DNA of 64,000 bases from Mycobacterium scrofulaceum (GTDB lineage Bacteria; Actinomycetota; Actinomycetes; Mycobacteriales; Mycobacteriaceae): the NCBI RefSeq assembly GCF_001667885.1, contig NZ_LZJW01000179.1, forward strand, positions 1 through 64,000. Reading direction: 5' to 3'. Both the position numbers and the translations under genes were made by a program. The notes beneath the pieces were generated by a model, which did not search any database, had not been told where the DNA came from, and saw only the letters and a list, made by a program, of their open reading frames with translations. Below, in pieces: positions 42,020 to 50,675 of this stretch. Numbering within the stretch: position 1 is the first letter of the stretch; every line of letters starts with the position of its first letter.

Positions 42020-44860
42020 ATGACTCGATACACCACCCAGCCGCGACGACTCCGCGTCTCCGCGCTCGCGGCGGTGGCCAACCCGTCCTACGCCCGCATC
42101 GACACCTGGAACCTGCTCGACGACGCGTGCCGCCACCTCGCCGAGGTCGACTTGGCCGGGCACGACAAGACGCACGACGTGGCCCGGGTGAAACGGTTGA
42201 TGGACCGCATCGCCGCCTACGAGCGGTACTGGCTGTACCCCGGCGCGGCGAACCTGGCGACCTTCCGCGCGCACCTGGAGAGCCTGTCCACGGTGCGGCT
42301 TACCGAGGAGGTGTCCATGGCGGTGCGGCTGCTGAGCGAATACGGCGACCGCGCAGGGCTTTTCGACACCTCCGCGCCGCTGGCCGACCAGGAGCTGGTC
42401 GCGCAGGCCAAGCAACAGCAGTTCTACACCGTGCTGCTCGCCGACGACGCGCCCGCGACGGCCCCCGACTGCCTGGCTGAATGCCTGCGGGCGTTGCGCA
42501 ACCCGTCCGACGATGTGCAGTTCGAAATCCTGGTGGTGCCCAGCGTCGAAGACGCGATCACCGCGGTCGCCCTGAACGGCGAGATCCAGGCCGCAATCAT
42601 CCGCGACGACCTGCCGCTGCGCTCCAGAGACCGGCTGCCGCTGATGAACACCCTGTTGGGCGCCAACGAGGACGTGGACATCCCCGACCGCGCCAACGAC
42701 TGGGTGGAGTGCGGCGAATGGATCCGCGAGCTGCGGCCCCACATCGACCTGTACCTGCTCACCGACGAGTCGATCGCCGCGGGCGATGACACCGAACCCG
42801 ACGTCTACGACCGGACCTTCTACCGGCTCAACGACGTGACCGACCTCTACAGCACCGTGCTCGCGGGGCTGCGGAACCGTTTCTCCACACCGTTTTTCGA
42901 CGCGCTGCGCGCGTACGCGGCGGCGCCGGTGGGGCAGTTCCACGCGCTGCCCGTCGCGCGCGGCGCCAGCATCTTCAACTCGAAGTCATTGCAGGACATG
43001 GGCGAGTTCTACGGCCGCAACATCTTCATGGCCGAGACCTCGACCACGTCCGGCGGCCTCGACTCGTTGCTCGACCCGCACGGCAACATCAAAAATGCGA
43101 TGGACAAGGCCGCGCACACGTGGAATTCCAACCACACGTATTTCGTCACCAACGGCACGTCGACCGCCAACAAGATCGTCGTGCAGTCCCTGACCCGGCC
43201 GGGCGACATCGTGCTGATCGACCGCAACTGCCACAAGTCGCACCACTACGGGCTGGTGCTGGCCGGCGCGTACCCGCTGTACCTGGACGCGTACCCGTTG
43301 CCGCAGTTCGCCATCTACGGGGCGGTGTCGCTGCGCACGATCAAGCAGACGCTGCTCGACCTCGAGGCCGCCGGCCAGCTGCACCGCGTGCGCATGCTGC
43401 TGCTGACCAACTGCACCTTCGACGGGGTGGTCTACAACCCGTTGCAGGTCATGCAGGAGGTGCTGGCGATCAAGCCGGACATCTGCTTCCTGTGGGACGA
43501 GGCGTGGTACGCGTTCGCCACCGCCGTGCCCTGGGCCCGGCAGCGCACCGCGATGGTGTCGGCCGAGCGGCTCGAGCAGATGCTGGCCTCCCCGGAATAT
43601 GCCGCCGAATACCGGAATTGGGCCGCGGAGATGGAACGGGTCGACCGGTCCGAGTGGATCGACCGCACGCTGCTGCCCGACCCCGCCAAGGCACGGGTGC
43701 GCGTGTACGCGACCCACTCGACGCACAAGTCGCTGTCGGCGCTGCGGCAGGCGTCGATGATCCACGTCCGCGACCAGGATTTCAACGCCCTGAACCGGGA
43801 TGCCTTCGGTGAGGCCTTCCTGACCCACACGTCGACCTCGCCGAACCAGCAGCTGCTGGCGTCCCTGGACCTGGCGCGCCGGCAGGTCGACATCGAAGGT
43901 TTCCAGCTGGTCCGGCAGACCTACGACATGGCGCTGGTCTTCCGGCACCGCGTGCGCCGAGACCGGTTGATCAGCAAGTGGTTCCGCATCCTCGACGAGT
44001 CCGACCTGGTGCCCGAGGAATTCCGGGCGTCGTCGGTGAGCTCGTACCGCGAGGTCAGGCAGGGCGCGCTGGCGGAGTGGAACGAGGCGTGGCGGTCCGA
44101 TCAGTTCGTGCTGGACGCGACGCGGGTGACGCTGTTCGTCGGCAAGACCGGGATGAACGGGTATGACTTCCGCGAGAAGATCCTGATGGAGCGATTCGGC
44201 ATCCAGATCAACAAGACGTCGATCAACAGCGTGCTGCTGATCTTCACGATCGGGGTGACGTGGTCCAGCGTGCACTACCTGCTGGACGTATTGCGCAGGG
44301 TGGCAATCGATTTCGACCGCGCGGAGAGCGCGGCCAGCGTCGCGGACCGGGCGTTGCAAGCGCGTCACGTCGAGGAGATCACCCAGGACCTGCCGCACTT
44401 GCCCGATTTCAGCGAGTTCGACGTCGCCTTCCGGCCCGTCGACGCGTGCGTCTTCGGCGACATGCGGTCCGCCTTCTACGCCGGCTACGAGGAGGCCGAT
44501 CGCGAGCATGTCCTCATCGGCATGGCGGGGCGACGGTTGGCCGAGGGCAAGACGCTGGTGTCCACCACGTTCGTCGTGCCCTACCCGCCGGGGTTCCCGG
44601 TGCTGGTGCCCGGGCAGGTGGTGTCCAAGGAGATCATCTACTTCCTGGCCCAGCTGGACGTGAAGGAGATCCACGGGTACAACCCCGACCTCGGGCTGTC
44701 GGTGTTCACCGAGGCCGCGCTGGCGCGCATGGAGGCGCAGCGCAACGCGGCGCTGGCCGCGGTCGGTACCGCCTACCCCTCCTTCGAGCTGCCGTCGGAC
44801 GCCTCCGGCATGAACGGGGCCCGCAACGGTGACCGTGCCGCCGTGAGCGAAGACGCCTAA
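42020..44860 (+). CDS. PLP-dependent Orn/Lys/Arg decarboxylase (Rv2531c-like)
   Basis: A 946-residue fold-type I decarboxylase, longer than E. coli inducible forms (about 710-755). Residues ~1-290 may form a receiver-like wing domain; the PLP domain has NGTSTANKIVVQSLTRPGD, NCHKSHHYGL and FLWDEAWYA, with the PLP Lys in THSTHKSLSALRQ. A C-terminal domain includes GYNPDLGLSVF. It probably makes a polyamine or diamine from Arg, Lys or Orn; the substrate cannot be chosen from sequence. ATG 42020 has AGGTGA upstream. It marks the end of the block syntenic with Rv2578c-Rv2531c. Confidence 0.9.
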   Translation: MTRYTTQPRRLRVSALAAVANPSYARIDTWNLLDDACRHLAEVDLAGHDKTHDVARVKRLMDRIAAYERYWLYPGAANLATFRAHLESLSTVRLTEEVSMAVRLLSEYGDRAGLFDTSAPLADQELVAQAKQQQFYTVLLADDAPATAPDCLAECLRALRNPSDDVQFEILVVPSVEDAITAVALNGEIQAAIIRDDLPLRSRDRLPLMNTLLGANEDVDIPDRANDWVECGEWIRELRPHIDLYLLTDESIAAGDDTEPDVYDRTFYRLNDVTDLYSTVLAGLRNRFSTPFFDALRAYAAAPVGQFHALPVARGASIFNSKSLQDMGEFYGRNIFMAETSTTSGGLDSLLDPHGNIKNAMDKAAHTWNSNHTYFVTNGTSTANKIVVQSLTRPGDIVLIDRNCHKSHHYGLVLAGAYPLYLDAYPLPQFAIYGAVSLRTIKQTLLDLEAAGQLHRVRMLLLTNCTFDGVVYNPLQVMQEVLAIKPDICFLWDEAWYAFATAVPWARQRTAMVSAERLEQMLASPEYAAEYRNWAAEMERVDRSEWIDRTLLPDPAKARVRVYATHSTHKSLSALRQASMIHVRDQDFNALNRDAFGEAFLTHTSTSPNQQLLASLDLARRQVDIEGFQLVRQTYDMALVFRHRVRRDRLISKWFRILDESDLVPEEFRASSVSSYREVRQGALAEWNEAWRSDQFVLDATRVTLFVGKTGMNGYDFREKILMERFGIQINKTSINSVLLIFTIGVTWSSVHYLLDVLRRVAIDFDRAESAASVADRALQARHVEEITQDLPHLPDFSEFDVAFRPVDACVFGDMRSAFYAGYEEADREHVLIGMAGRRLAEGKTLVSTTFVVPYPPGFPVLVPGQVVSKEIIYFLAQLDVKEIHGYNPDLGLSVFTEAALARMEAQRNAALAAVGTAYPSFELPSDASGMNGARNGDRAAVSEDA

Positions 44861-44863
44861 GGC

Positions 44864-45115
44864 CTAACGGGACGCCGGCATCTTTTGCGCCGGCGAACCC
44901 ATCTCACCCAGCCGGATCCCGCGCGCGATCTCGTCGCTGCGAGCGGCGCTACCGGGCGGGGCTGTCTCCGGACAGTTGCAGCTGAGAGAGTTGAACGGGT
45001 TTGGATCGGCGCCGGCCGGCGGCGCCGCCACCAGGACGGAGCCGAAAGCGATTGCGGCGCAGGCCAGTGCGGTGGTGCGGTTCTGAGGATGCCTGGGGCG
45101 CGCATTACCGGACAT
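44864..45115 (-). CDS. Small secreted protein
   Basis: An 83-residue protein with a signal peptide (Arg-rich head, TTALACAAIAFGSVLVAAPP core, cleavage near AGADPNP) and a short mature part with two Cys (LSCNCPE) and a Met/Pro-rich end. The ADPN start of the mature part is typical of mycobacterial secreted proteins. It is divergent from the histidine kinase and shares the 96-bp region holding the CGCTGAGAA repeats, so it may be co-regulated. Confidence 0.68.
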   Translation of the reverse strand: MSGNARPRHPQNRTTALACAAIAFGSVLVAAPPAGADPNPFNSLSCNCPETAPPGSAARSDEIARGIRLGEMGSPAQKMPASR

Positions 45116-45140
45116 GGCGCCGCCAGCCTAGGACAAGGTC

Positions 45141-45160
45141 GCTGAGAAGCCGCTGAGAAG
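45141..45160. promoter_or_regulatory. Direct repeats, likely response-regulator site (kinase side)
   Basis: GCTGAGAAG occurs twice, at 45141 and 45152, an 11-bp period typical of OmpR-family binding sites. The pair lies 52-71 bp before the kinase GTG and 26-45 bp before the divergent secreted-protein gene. The same motif occurs at 48072. Confidence 0.65.
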
Positions 45161-45211
45161 AGCTCTGAGCTCGGTGTTCCCGACGGTCCGCGGGCCTGCA
45201 GAATCGACAGT

Positions 45212-46591
45212 GTGCAGCTTCGCCTCTCGGGCTGGGGGATTCCCGCCCGCTCGGCCGCGGTGTCGGCGGTCGTGGTGATCGGTGCGCTTCTTGTTGCCGG
45301 TGCAGGGTTGGACGGCTTTCTGTATCGGTCCCTGTTGGCGGGTGTTGATTACGCATCCGCCGAAAGAGTTCGCGACGTGGCGAAGGAGTTGGAATCCGAA
45401 CCACCCGCCGGCCTGGACGGCGCCTTGTTCAGCACTGATCAGCGGGTGGTCGCGGTCCAGTTGATCGGTCCCGACGGCAGGGTGGTGAAGCGCTCGCGTT
45501 CGGCGCCCAGCACGCCGCTGGTGCCCGTCACCGCCTTCGACTTCCATCTGCGTCGCGCCTTATCCGACGACGCGGTGGCCGGGGACAACATGCGGATCAG
45601 TGGTCAACGGGTCGCGACCCCGGCCGGGGACTACACCGTGCTCGTCGGAGGGGGAAGCCAGGCGGTCGAAGCGACCGCACGGACGGTTGCGCTGTTGCTG
45701 GCGTGTGGTGCGCCCATCGTCATCGCGGTGGCGGCCGGAGCGACCTTCTGGCTCGTTCGCCGGTCGCTGCGATCGGTGGACGCCATCCGGGCGCGGGTGG
45801 CCGAAATCTCTGCATCGGATCTGGCCGAACGAGTGCCAGTGCCCGACAGCCGCGACGAGATCGCGGCGCTGGCGGTCACCATGAATCAGATGCTGTCCCG
45901 CATCGAAGCCGGCCATCGTGCGCAACAACGCTTCGTGGGCGACGCGTCGCATGAACTGCGCAGCCCGCTGGCCACCATCATCTCCGGACTGGAGGTGGCC
46001 GAGGCACACCCCGAACTGCTGGATGCCGAGCTGGCGGTCAACACCCTGCTTCCCGAGGCGCAACGGATGCACATCCTGATCGAAGACCTGTTGTTGCTGG
46101 CCCGCGCCGACGAGCGAAAGCCGCTGCGGCGCAAAGAAGAGCTGGCACTTGATGACATCGCCGAGGTCGAAGCCGCCCGCGCGCGACGGGAGGCGCGCTG
46201 CGAAATCGACGCCGACATCCGCCCGGTGCGCTGCACCGGGGATCCGATGGCTATCTCGCGCATGGTTCGCAATCTGCTGGAAAATGCTGTCCGTCACGCG
46301 GATTCGCGCGTCACACTGGCGGTCGCCAGCAGCGACGGGACGGCGTCACTGACGGTCAGCGACGACGGGCCAGGAATCCCGCCGGCCGACCGGACGCGGG
46401 TGTTCGAACGCTTCGTACGGCTGGATTCGGACCGTGCCCGCAGCGGAGGGGGCGCCGGGCTCGGCCTCGCGATCGTCGCCGAGGTCGTCGCCGCTCACGG
46501 CGGCACGGTGACCGTCGGCGACCGGCCCGGCGGCGGAACGCGAATGAGTGTGTCCCTGCCGGGGTTCGAGCCTCAGCACGGCAGCCGGTAA
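45212..46591 (+). CDS. Sensor histidine kinase
   Basis: A 459-residue membrane kinase. Two transmembrane helices (residues ~14-36 and ~160-185) flank a ~120-residue sensor domain; HAMP (LRSVDAIRARVAEI) follows, then the H-box FVGDASHELRSPL with the phosphorylated His, the N-box NLLENAVRHA, and G-boxes DDGPGIPP and GAGLGLAIV. All catalytic motifs are intact. Its last 19 nt overlap the end of the convergent response-regulator gene. Signal unknown. GTG start. Confidence 0.93.
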   Translation: MQLRLSGWGIPARSAAVSAVVVIGALLVAGAGLDGFLYRSLLAGVDYASAERVRDVAKELESEPPAGLDGALFSTDQRVVAVQLIGPDGRVVKRSRSAPSTPLVPVTAFDFHLRRALSDDAVAGDNMRISGQRVATPAGDYTVLVGGGSQAVEATARTVALLLACGAPIVIAVAAGATFWLVRRSLRSVDAIRARVAEISASDLAERVPVPDSRDEIAALAVTMNQMLSRIEAGHRAQQRFVGDASHELRSPLATIISGLEVAEAHPELLDAELAVNTLLPEAQRMHILIEDLLLLARADERKPLRRKEELALDDIAEVEAARARREARCEIDADIRPVRCTGDPMAISRMVRNLLENAVRHADSRVTLAVASSDGTASLTVSDDGPGIPPADRTRVFERFVRLDSDRARSGGGAGLGLAIVAEVVAAHGGTVTVGDRPGGGTRMSVSLPGFEPQHGSR

Positions 46592-47241
46592 CCGACGCCC
46601 CGAATCGTTTCGATGGTGTTAGTGCCGAAGGGGCCGTCGATCTTGCGACGCAGGTAGCCCACGTAAACTTCGACCACATTGTCGGGGCCGCAATAGTTCG
46701 CGTCCCACACGTTGCGCAGGATGTCGGGCTTGGTCACCACCATGTCCTTGTTGCGGAGCAGATATTCGAGTAGCCCAAACTCGCGCGGTGTCAACGTGAT
46801 CGGGGTCGAATCGCGGTGGACGGTGTGGCGCGCGGGGTCGAGCACCAGCGACCCCGCGGTCAATGCCACCGGGCGCGCCGGGGCGCCACGACGCACCAAC
46901 GCCCGCAGCCGCGCCACGAGAACGCGGAACGAAAACGGCTTGGTCAGGTAGTCGTCGGCCCCGAGGTCGAAAGAGTCGGTCTCGTCGTATTCGCCGTCCT
47001 TGGCGGTCAGCATGAGAACGGGGGTCCACACATTCTGCGACCGCATCCGGCGCAGCACCTCGTACCCGCTGTGGCCGGGAAGCATGATGTCCAGGATCAC
47101 CACGTCGAAGCTGCTGTCGATGGCCTCGCGCAGGCCGTCGACGCCCGTGCCGACCGCGACGACGACGAAGCCCTCCGCCTTGAGCCCCCTCGACAGAGTT
47201 GCCGAGAGACGCGCTTCATCCTCGACGAGAAGGACTCTCAT
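46573..47241 (-). CDS. OmpR/PhoB-family response regulator
   Basis: A 222-residue regulator. The receiver domain has LLVEDEARL, the phosphoacceptor Asp in VVILDIMLPG, Thr in LMLTAKDGE and Lys in YLTKPFSF. The winged-helix DNA-binding domain begins about residue 130, with TPREFGLLEYLLRN and YLRRKIDG and IRGVGYRL. ATG 47241 starts at MRVLLVEDE. It sits 4 bp after the DUF347 gene on the same strand and converges with its probable partner kinase, an uncommon layout. Confidence 0.94.
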   Translation of the reverse strand: MRVLLVEDEARLSATLSRGLKAEGFVVVAVGTGVDGLREAIDSSFDVVILDIMLPGHSGYEVLRRMRSQNVWTPVLMLTAKDGEYDETDSFDLGADDYLTKPFSFRVLVARLRALVRRGAPARPVALTAGSLVLDPARHTVHRDSTPITLTPREFGLLEYLLRNKDMVVTKPDILRNVWDANYCGPDNVVEVYVGYLRRKIDGPFGTNTIETIRGVGYRLPC

Positions 47242-47245
47242 GGCA

Positions 47246-48022
47246 TCACGCTTCTTCGTGCGTCGCGCCGGGGTGGCGGCCCGCGCGCTGCGGCAGGACG
47301 ACAAGCAATGCCACGATGATCACGGCGATGACTGCCGACGCCAACGGGCGGCTCAAAGCCAGCCCGCCGTCGGCGACCGGCTTGTCGATGAAGTCGCCGA
47401 CGGTCGCGCCCAATGGCCGGGTCAGAATGAACGCGACCCAGAACAACGCGACGCGCGATACGGCCGTCCAGTAGTAGAGCGCGATCACGACGGCCAGCCC
47501 CGCCGCGAACACCAGCGCGCCGCGCTCGTAACCGAACCCGCGAGTGTCGGCGAGCCAGTCGCCGAGCGCGGTGCCCAACGTCTGGGAGAAGGTGATGGTC
47601 GCCCAGTAGAAGGCCTCGACCTTCGGCGTCGACACGGTGGTGACCGATACGGTGCCCTGCGAGTAACGCCACAGGGCGAGAGTGGCCAAAAGACAAGCCA
47701 GCAGCAGGAGCGAGCCGCCGGTGTAGCCGATGCCGAGCGAGCGGTCGGCGAAGTCCGCCAGGGTGGTGCCGAACGTTGTCGACGCCACGATGGTCGCCCA
47801 GTACAGGGTCGCGTGGAAGCGCTCAGCGAAGATCTGCGCGACGACGAGCACCACCAGCGCGACACCGAAAAGGGCGACGCCCGCCGCATAGCCCCAGTTC
47901 AAGGTCATCGTGACGGTGTCACCACCGGTTTCGCCCAGCGTGGTGGCCAAGATCTTGATGATCCAGAAACCCAGGGTGACCGCCGGCACCTTGGTCAGCG
48001 CCTGCCGCGAATGCTCACTCAT
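47246..48022 (-). CDS. DUF347-repeat membrane protein (COG4705 type)
   Basis: A 258-residue membrane protein made of four DUF347-like repeats, each with a helix then a [T/S]xxG[T/E]xxxD pattern: KILATTLGETGGD, IVASTTFGTTLADF, ITFSQTLGTALGDW and ILTRPLGATVGDF. About eight hydrophobic helices. The regularly placed polar Thr/Asp residues within the helices suggest a transport or ion-binding path, but function is not known to me. It is the first gene of the operon with the response regulator, so it is a likely target or partner of the two-component system. Start ATG 48022. Confidence 0.84.
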   Translation of the reverse strand: MSEHSRQALTKVPAVTLGFWIIKILATTLGETGGDTVTMTLNWGYAAGVALFGVALVVLVVAQIFAERFHATLYWATIVASTTFGTTLADFADRSLGIGYTGGSLLLLACLLATLALWRYSQGTVSVTTVSTPKVEAFYWATITFSQTLGTALGDWLADTRGFGYERGALVFAAGLAVVIALYYWTAVSRVALFWVAFILTRPLGATVGDFIDKPVADGGLALSRPLASAVIAVIIVALLVVLPQRAGRHPGATHEEA

Positions 48023-48071
48023 CAACAGTCATCTTCCGGTGTCGTGGTTCATGCTTTTCTAGGCTAGTCGC

Positions 48072-48090
48072 GCTGAGAAAACGCTGAGTT
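48072..48090. promoter_or_regulatory. Direct repeats, likely response-regulator site (DUF347 side)
   Basis: GCTGAGAA at 48072 and GCTGAGTT at 48083 again repeat with an 11-bp period, 50-68 bp before the DUF347 start, a distance like that at the kinase gene. Orientation relative to the gene is opposite to that of the kinase copy. Confidence 0.62.
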
Positions 48091-48285
48091 CGCGCATAAG
48101 AACTTGCTGTGCCGGCCCTATGAATCGCCGGCCGCGATGTCAGGGCGTCGCCGCCTAAAAGTGGCTCGCGGACAACGGATATCGCAGCTAGCGGCGGGGG
48201 GTATCGCCGGTCGGCACTGAGTGCTGGGTGTGAAACGCCATAGCGTTCAATAAGTTACGCGGCGCCCGAGGCATCTGAGGGCGCT

Positions 48286-49575
48286 ATGCCGCCAGTCGCC
48301 CGTGTCACCATGGGTTGCATGCTTTCCGAGGCAGGCGTCGACTCGCTCGGCACCGGCGCGCGCTGGTCGGTCATGATCGTCTCGTTGTGGGTGACGGCGA
48401 CCTCGTTCCTTTTCATCGGTGGCGTCGCGTTCCTGATTCCGTCGCTGCAGGCACGCAGGGGCATTTCGTTGACCGAGGCCGGGTTGGTGTCGTCGATGCC
48501 GAGTTGGGGCATGGTGGTGACGCTGGTCCTGTGGGGCTGGGTGCTCGACCGCGTGGGTGAGCGAGCCGTGTTGACGGCCGGTTCGGCGCTCACGGCGGCC
48601 GCGGCCTACGCCGCGGCGTCGGCCCATTCGATGGCGGCCATCGGCGTCTTCCTCTTTCTCGGTGGCATGGCCGCGGCCAGCTGCAACACCGCGGGCGGGC
48701 GGCTGGTGTCCGCATGGTTCCCCTCGCACCAGCGGGGACTCGCGATGGGCATTCGCCAGACGGCGCAACCGTTGGGCATCGCCGTCGGCGCCCTGGTCGT
48801 GCCGGAGCTCGCCGAGCGCGGTCCCCGGTTCGGGCTGATGTTCCTCGCGCTCATGTGCACTCTGGCGGCGGTGGCGAGCGCGCTCGGGATCGTCGATCCG
48901 CCGCGGAAGTCGCGCAAGGTGGCCACCGACGCGGAACTCGCCAGCCCGTATCGCCGGTCGTCCCTGCTGTGGCGGATTCACGCGGTGAGCGCCCTGCTGA
49001 TGATGCCGCAGACGGTGACCGTGACCTTCATGCTGGTGTGGCTGATGCACCACCACGGCTGGTCGGTCGGGGCCGCCGGGGCCCTGATCACCGTCTGCCA
49101 GCTGCTGGGTGCTGCGGGCCGGATCGCGGTCGGGCGTTGGTCGGACCGCGTGGGCTCCCGGATGCGGCCGGTCCGCGCCATCGCCATCGCCGCCGCGCTC
49201 GCGCTGCTGCTACTGGCCTTCACCGACGGCACCGGTTCGCGTTACGACGTGTTGCTGATGGTCGCGATTTCGGTGATCGCGGTGCTCGACAATGGGCTCG
49301 AGGCGACCGCCATCACCGAATCCGCCGGGCCGTTCTGGAGCGGGCGCGCGCTGGGTCTGCAGAACACCAGCCAACGGCTGATGGCCGCAGCCGGGCCCCC
49401 GCTCTTCGGTGCGCTGATCATGGCCGCCGAATACCCAGCGGCCTGGGCCCTTTGTGCGATGTTCCCGTTGGCTGCCGTGCCGCTGGTGCCCACCGGGCAT
49501 GTCGTGCGCGACTCCGGAGGCGGTTCCGCTCACCGGGATTGGAAAGAGGACGTCGTCGCCGGGGTGGCGCAATAG
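48286..49575 (+). CDS. MFS transporter
   Basis: A 429-residue, 12-helix major facilitator protein. Motif-A-like VLDRVGERAVL lies between helices 2 and 3 and GRWSDRVGSRMRP between helices 8 and 9; FPSHQRGLAMGIRQTAQPLG is typical of oxalate/formate-like and cyanate-type MFS groups. Start uncertain among ATG 48286, 48310 and 48319. It precedes the GntR operon by 123 bp on the same strand, so it may carry a related substrate, but it has its own unit. The 260 bp before it hold no gene. Confidence 0.87.
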   Translation: MPPVARVTMGCMLSEAGVDSLGTGARWSVMIVSLWVTATSFLFIGGVAFLIPSLQARRGISLTEAGLVSSMPSWGMVVTLVLWGWVLDRVGERAVLTAGSALTAAAAYAAASAHSMAAIGVFLFLGGMAAASCNTAGGRLVSAWFPSHQRGLAMGIRQTAQPLGIAVGALVVPELAERGPRFGLMFLALMCTLAAVASALGIVDPPRKSRKVATDAELASPYRRSSLLWRIHAVSALLMMPQTVTVTFMLVWLMHHHGWSVGAAGALITVCQLLGAAGRIAVGRWSDRVGSRMRPVRAIAIAAALALLLLAFTDGTGSRYDVLLMVAISVIAVLDNGLEATAITESAGPFWSGRALGLQNTSQRLMAAAGPPLFGALIMAAEYPAAWALCAMFPLAAVPLVPTGHVVRDSGGGSAHRDWKEDVVAGVAQ

Positions 49576-49686
49576 CGCTGTGCGCCGTGATTTCGGCTGG
49601 TCGACCCCGAACCCGGCCCGGCGCAATGGGCCGAGGCGCCCCGGCGGCAGGTTATCGCGCACCCGAAAAGCGCCCGTGAGCTGCGT

Positions 49687-49692
49687 TAGCGT
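49687..49692 (+). promoter_or_regulatory. Putative -10 element of the GntR operon
   Basis: TAGCGT lies 6 bp before the GTG of the GntR gene, without a ribosome site, indicating a leaderless start for the six-gene operon. The same hexamer and spacing are seen before the secreted protein at 3116. Confidence 0.45.
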
Positions 49693-49698
49693 GGCCGC

Positions 49699-50433
49699 GT
49701 GGCGCAACCGATCAGCAGCGGACCCCGGGCCGACCGCGCCCGCCGGGTCGCCGACGTGTTGCGCCAGCAGATCCACGCCGACGCCTACCCCGACGGATTG
49801 CCGGCCGAGCATGACTTGGCGGCCGAATTCCTGGTGTCACGCAACACGATTCGCGAGGCACTGGCGGTGCTGAAGCACGAAGGGCTCATCGACCGCGGGC
49901 CCAAGGTCGGCACGCACGTCGCACAACGCAAATACTCCCACGGGCTGGACGCCTTGCTGGGACTGAAGGAAACGTTCAAGCACCTCGGTGAGGTGCGCAA
50001 CGAGGTGCGCGCCGCGATGCCCGTCACCGCGCCTCCGTCGGTGGCCCGCGGATTGGGGCTGGCGCCCGGCGAACGGGCCGTCTTCATCGAGCGCCTGCGC
50101 TACCTCGGCGACCTGCCGCTCAGCCTCGACCTGACCTACCTGGCCCCGGATATCGGGGAACGGGTGCTGCGCCATCCGCTGGAGACCAACGATGTGTTCG
50201 CGCTCATCGAAGAGGTCAGCGGGCAGCGGCTGGGCTCGGCGTCGCTCGCGCTGGAGGCCATCCCCGCCGACGCGCATTCGGCGGCCACCCTGCAGGTGCC
50301 CGACGGCTCGGCGCTGCTCATGCTGGAGCGGCTGACCAGTCTTGCCGACGGCACACCCGTTGACTTGGAGTACATCCGGATGCGTGGCGATCGAATCACC
50401 ATGCGCGGCAGCCTGATAAGGAGCGATACATGA
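49699..50433 (+). CDS. GntR/HutC-type regulator with UTRA-like ligand domain
   Basis: A 244-residue regulator. The N-terminal winged helix has LPAEHDLAAEFLVSRNTIREAL then HEGLIDRGPKVGTHVA, the GntR pattern; the C-terminal ~150 residues follow the UTRA pattern (ERAVFIERLRYLGDLPLSLDLTYL, and LLMLERLTSLADGTPVDLE). It is the first gene of the operon and overlaps the ferredoxin by 4 nt, so it probably represses its own operon and senses its substrate. Confidence 0.91.
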   Translation: MAQPISSGPRADRARRVADVLRQQIHADAYPDGLPAEHDLAAEFLVSRNTIREALAVLKHEGLIDRGPKVGTHVAQRKYSHGLDALLGLKETFKHLGEVRNEVRAAMPVTAPPSVARGLGLAPGERAVFIERLRYLGDLPLSLDLTYLAPDIGERVLRHPLETNDVFALIEEVSGQRLGSASLALEAIPADAHSAATLQVPDGSALLMLERLTSLADGTPVDLEYIRMRGDRITMRGSLIRSDT

Positions 50434-50660
50434 CGCTGGTCAACAACACCCGGGCCGATGTGCCGGTGACGATCGACGAGTCGTTGTGCATCGATGGCTG
50501 CACCCTGTGCGTCGAGGTCTGTCCGCTCGACGCGCTGGCCATCAACCCCGACACCGGCAAGGCGTACATGCACGTCGACGAATGCTGGTACTGCGGCCCC
50601 TGCGCGGCGCGCTGTCCGACCGGCGCCGTCACGGTCAACATGCCCTATCTCCTCCGCTGA
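50430..50660 (+). CDS. Two-cluster [4Fe-4S] ferredoxin-type protein (AprB-like)
   Basis: A 76-residue iron-sulfur protein with two cluster motifs, CIDGCTLCVEVCP and CWYCGPCAARCP, that is, CxxxCxxCxxxCP and CxxCxxCxxxCP. It is short and resembles the core of AprB, the electron-transfer subunit of adenylylsulfate reductase, more than general bacterial ferredoxins. The AprA-like flavoprotein four genes downstream is its likely partner. Coupled to the regulator by an ATGA overlap. Confidence 0.9.
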   Translation: MTLVNNTRADVPVTIDESLCIDGCTLCVEVCPLDALAINPDTGKAYMHVDECWYCGPCAARCPTGAVTVNMPYLLR

Positions 50661-50675
50661 AACCCCGAAGTCATC

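Noticed and set aside
48231..48252. TGAAACGC...GCGTTCA inverted repeat before the MFS gene
   Set aside because: The arms differ by an extra base and no regulator is adjacent; too weak to call an operator.
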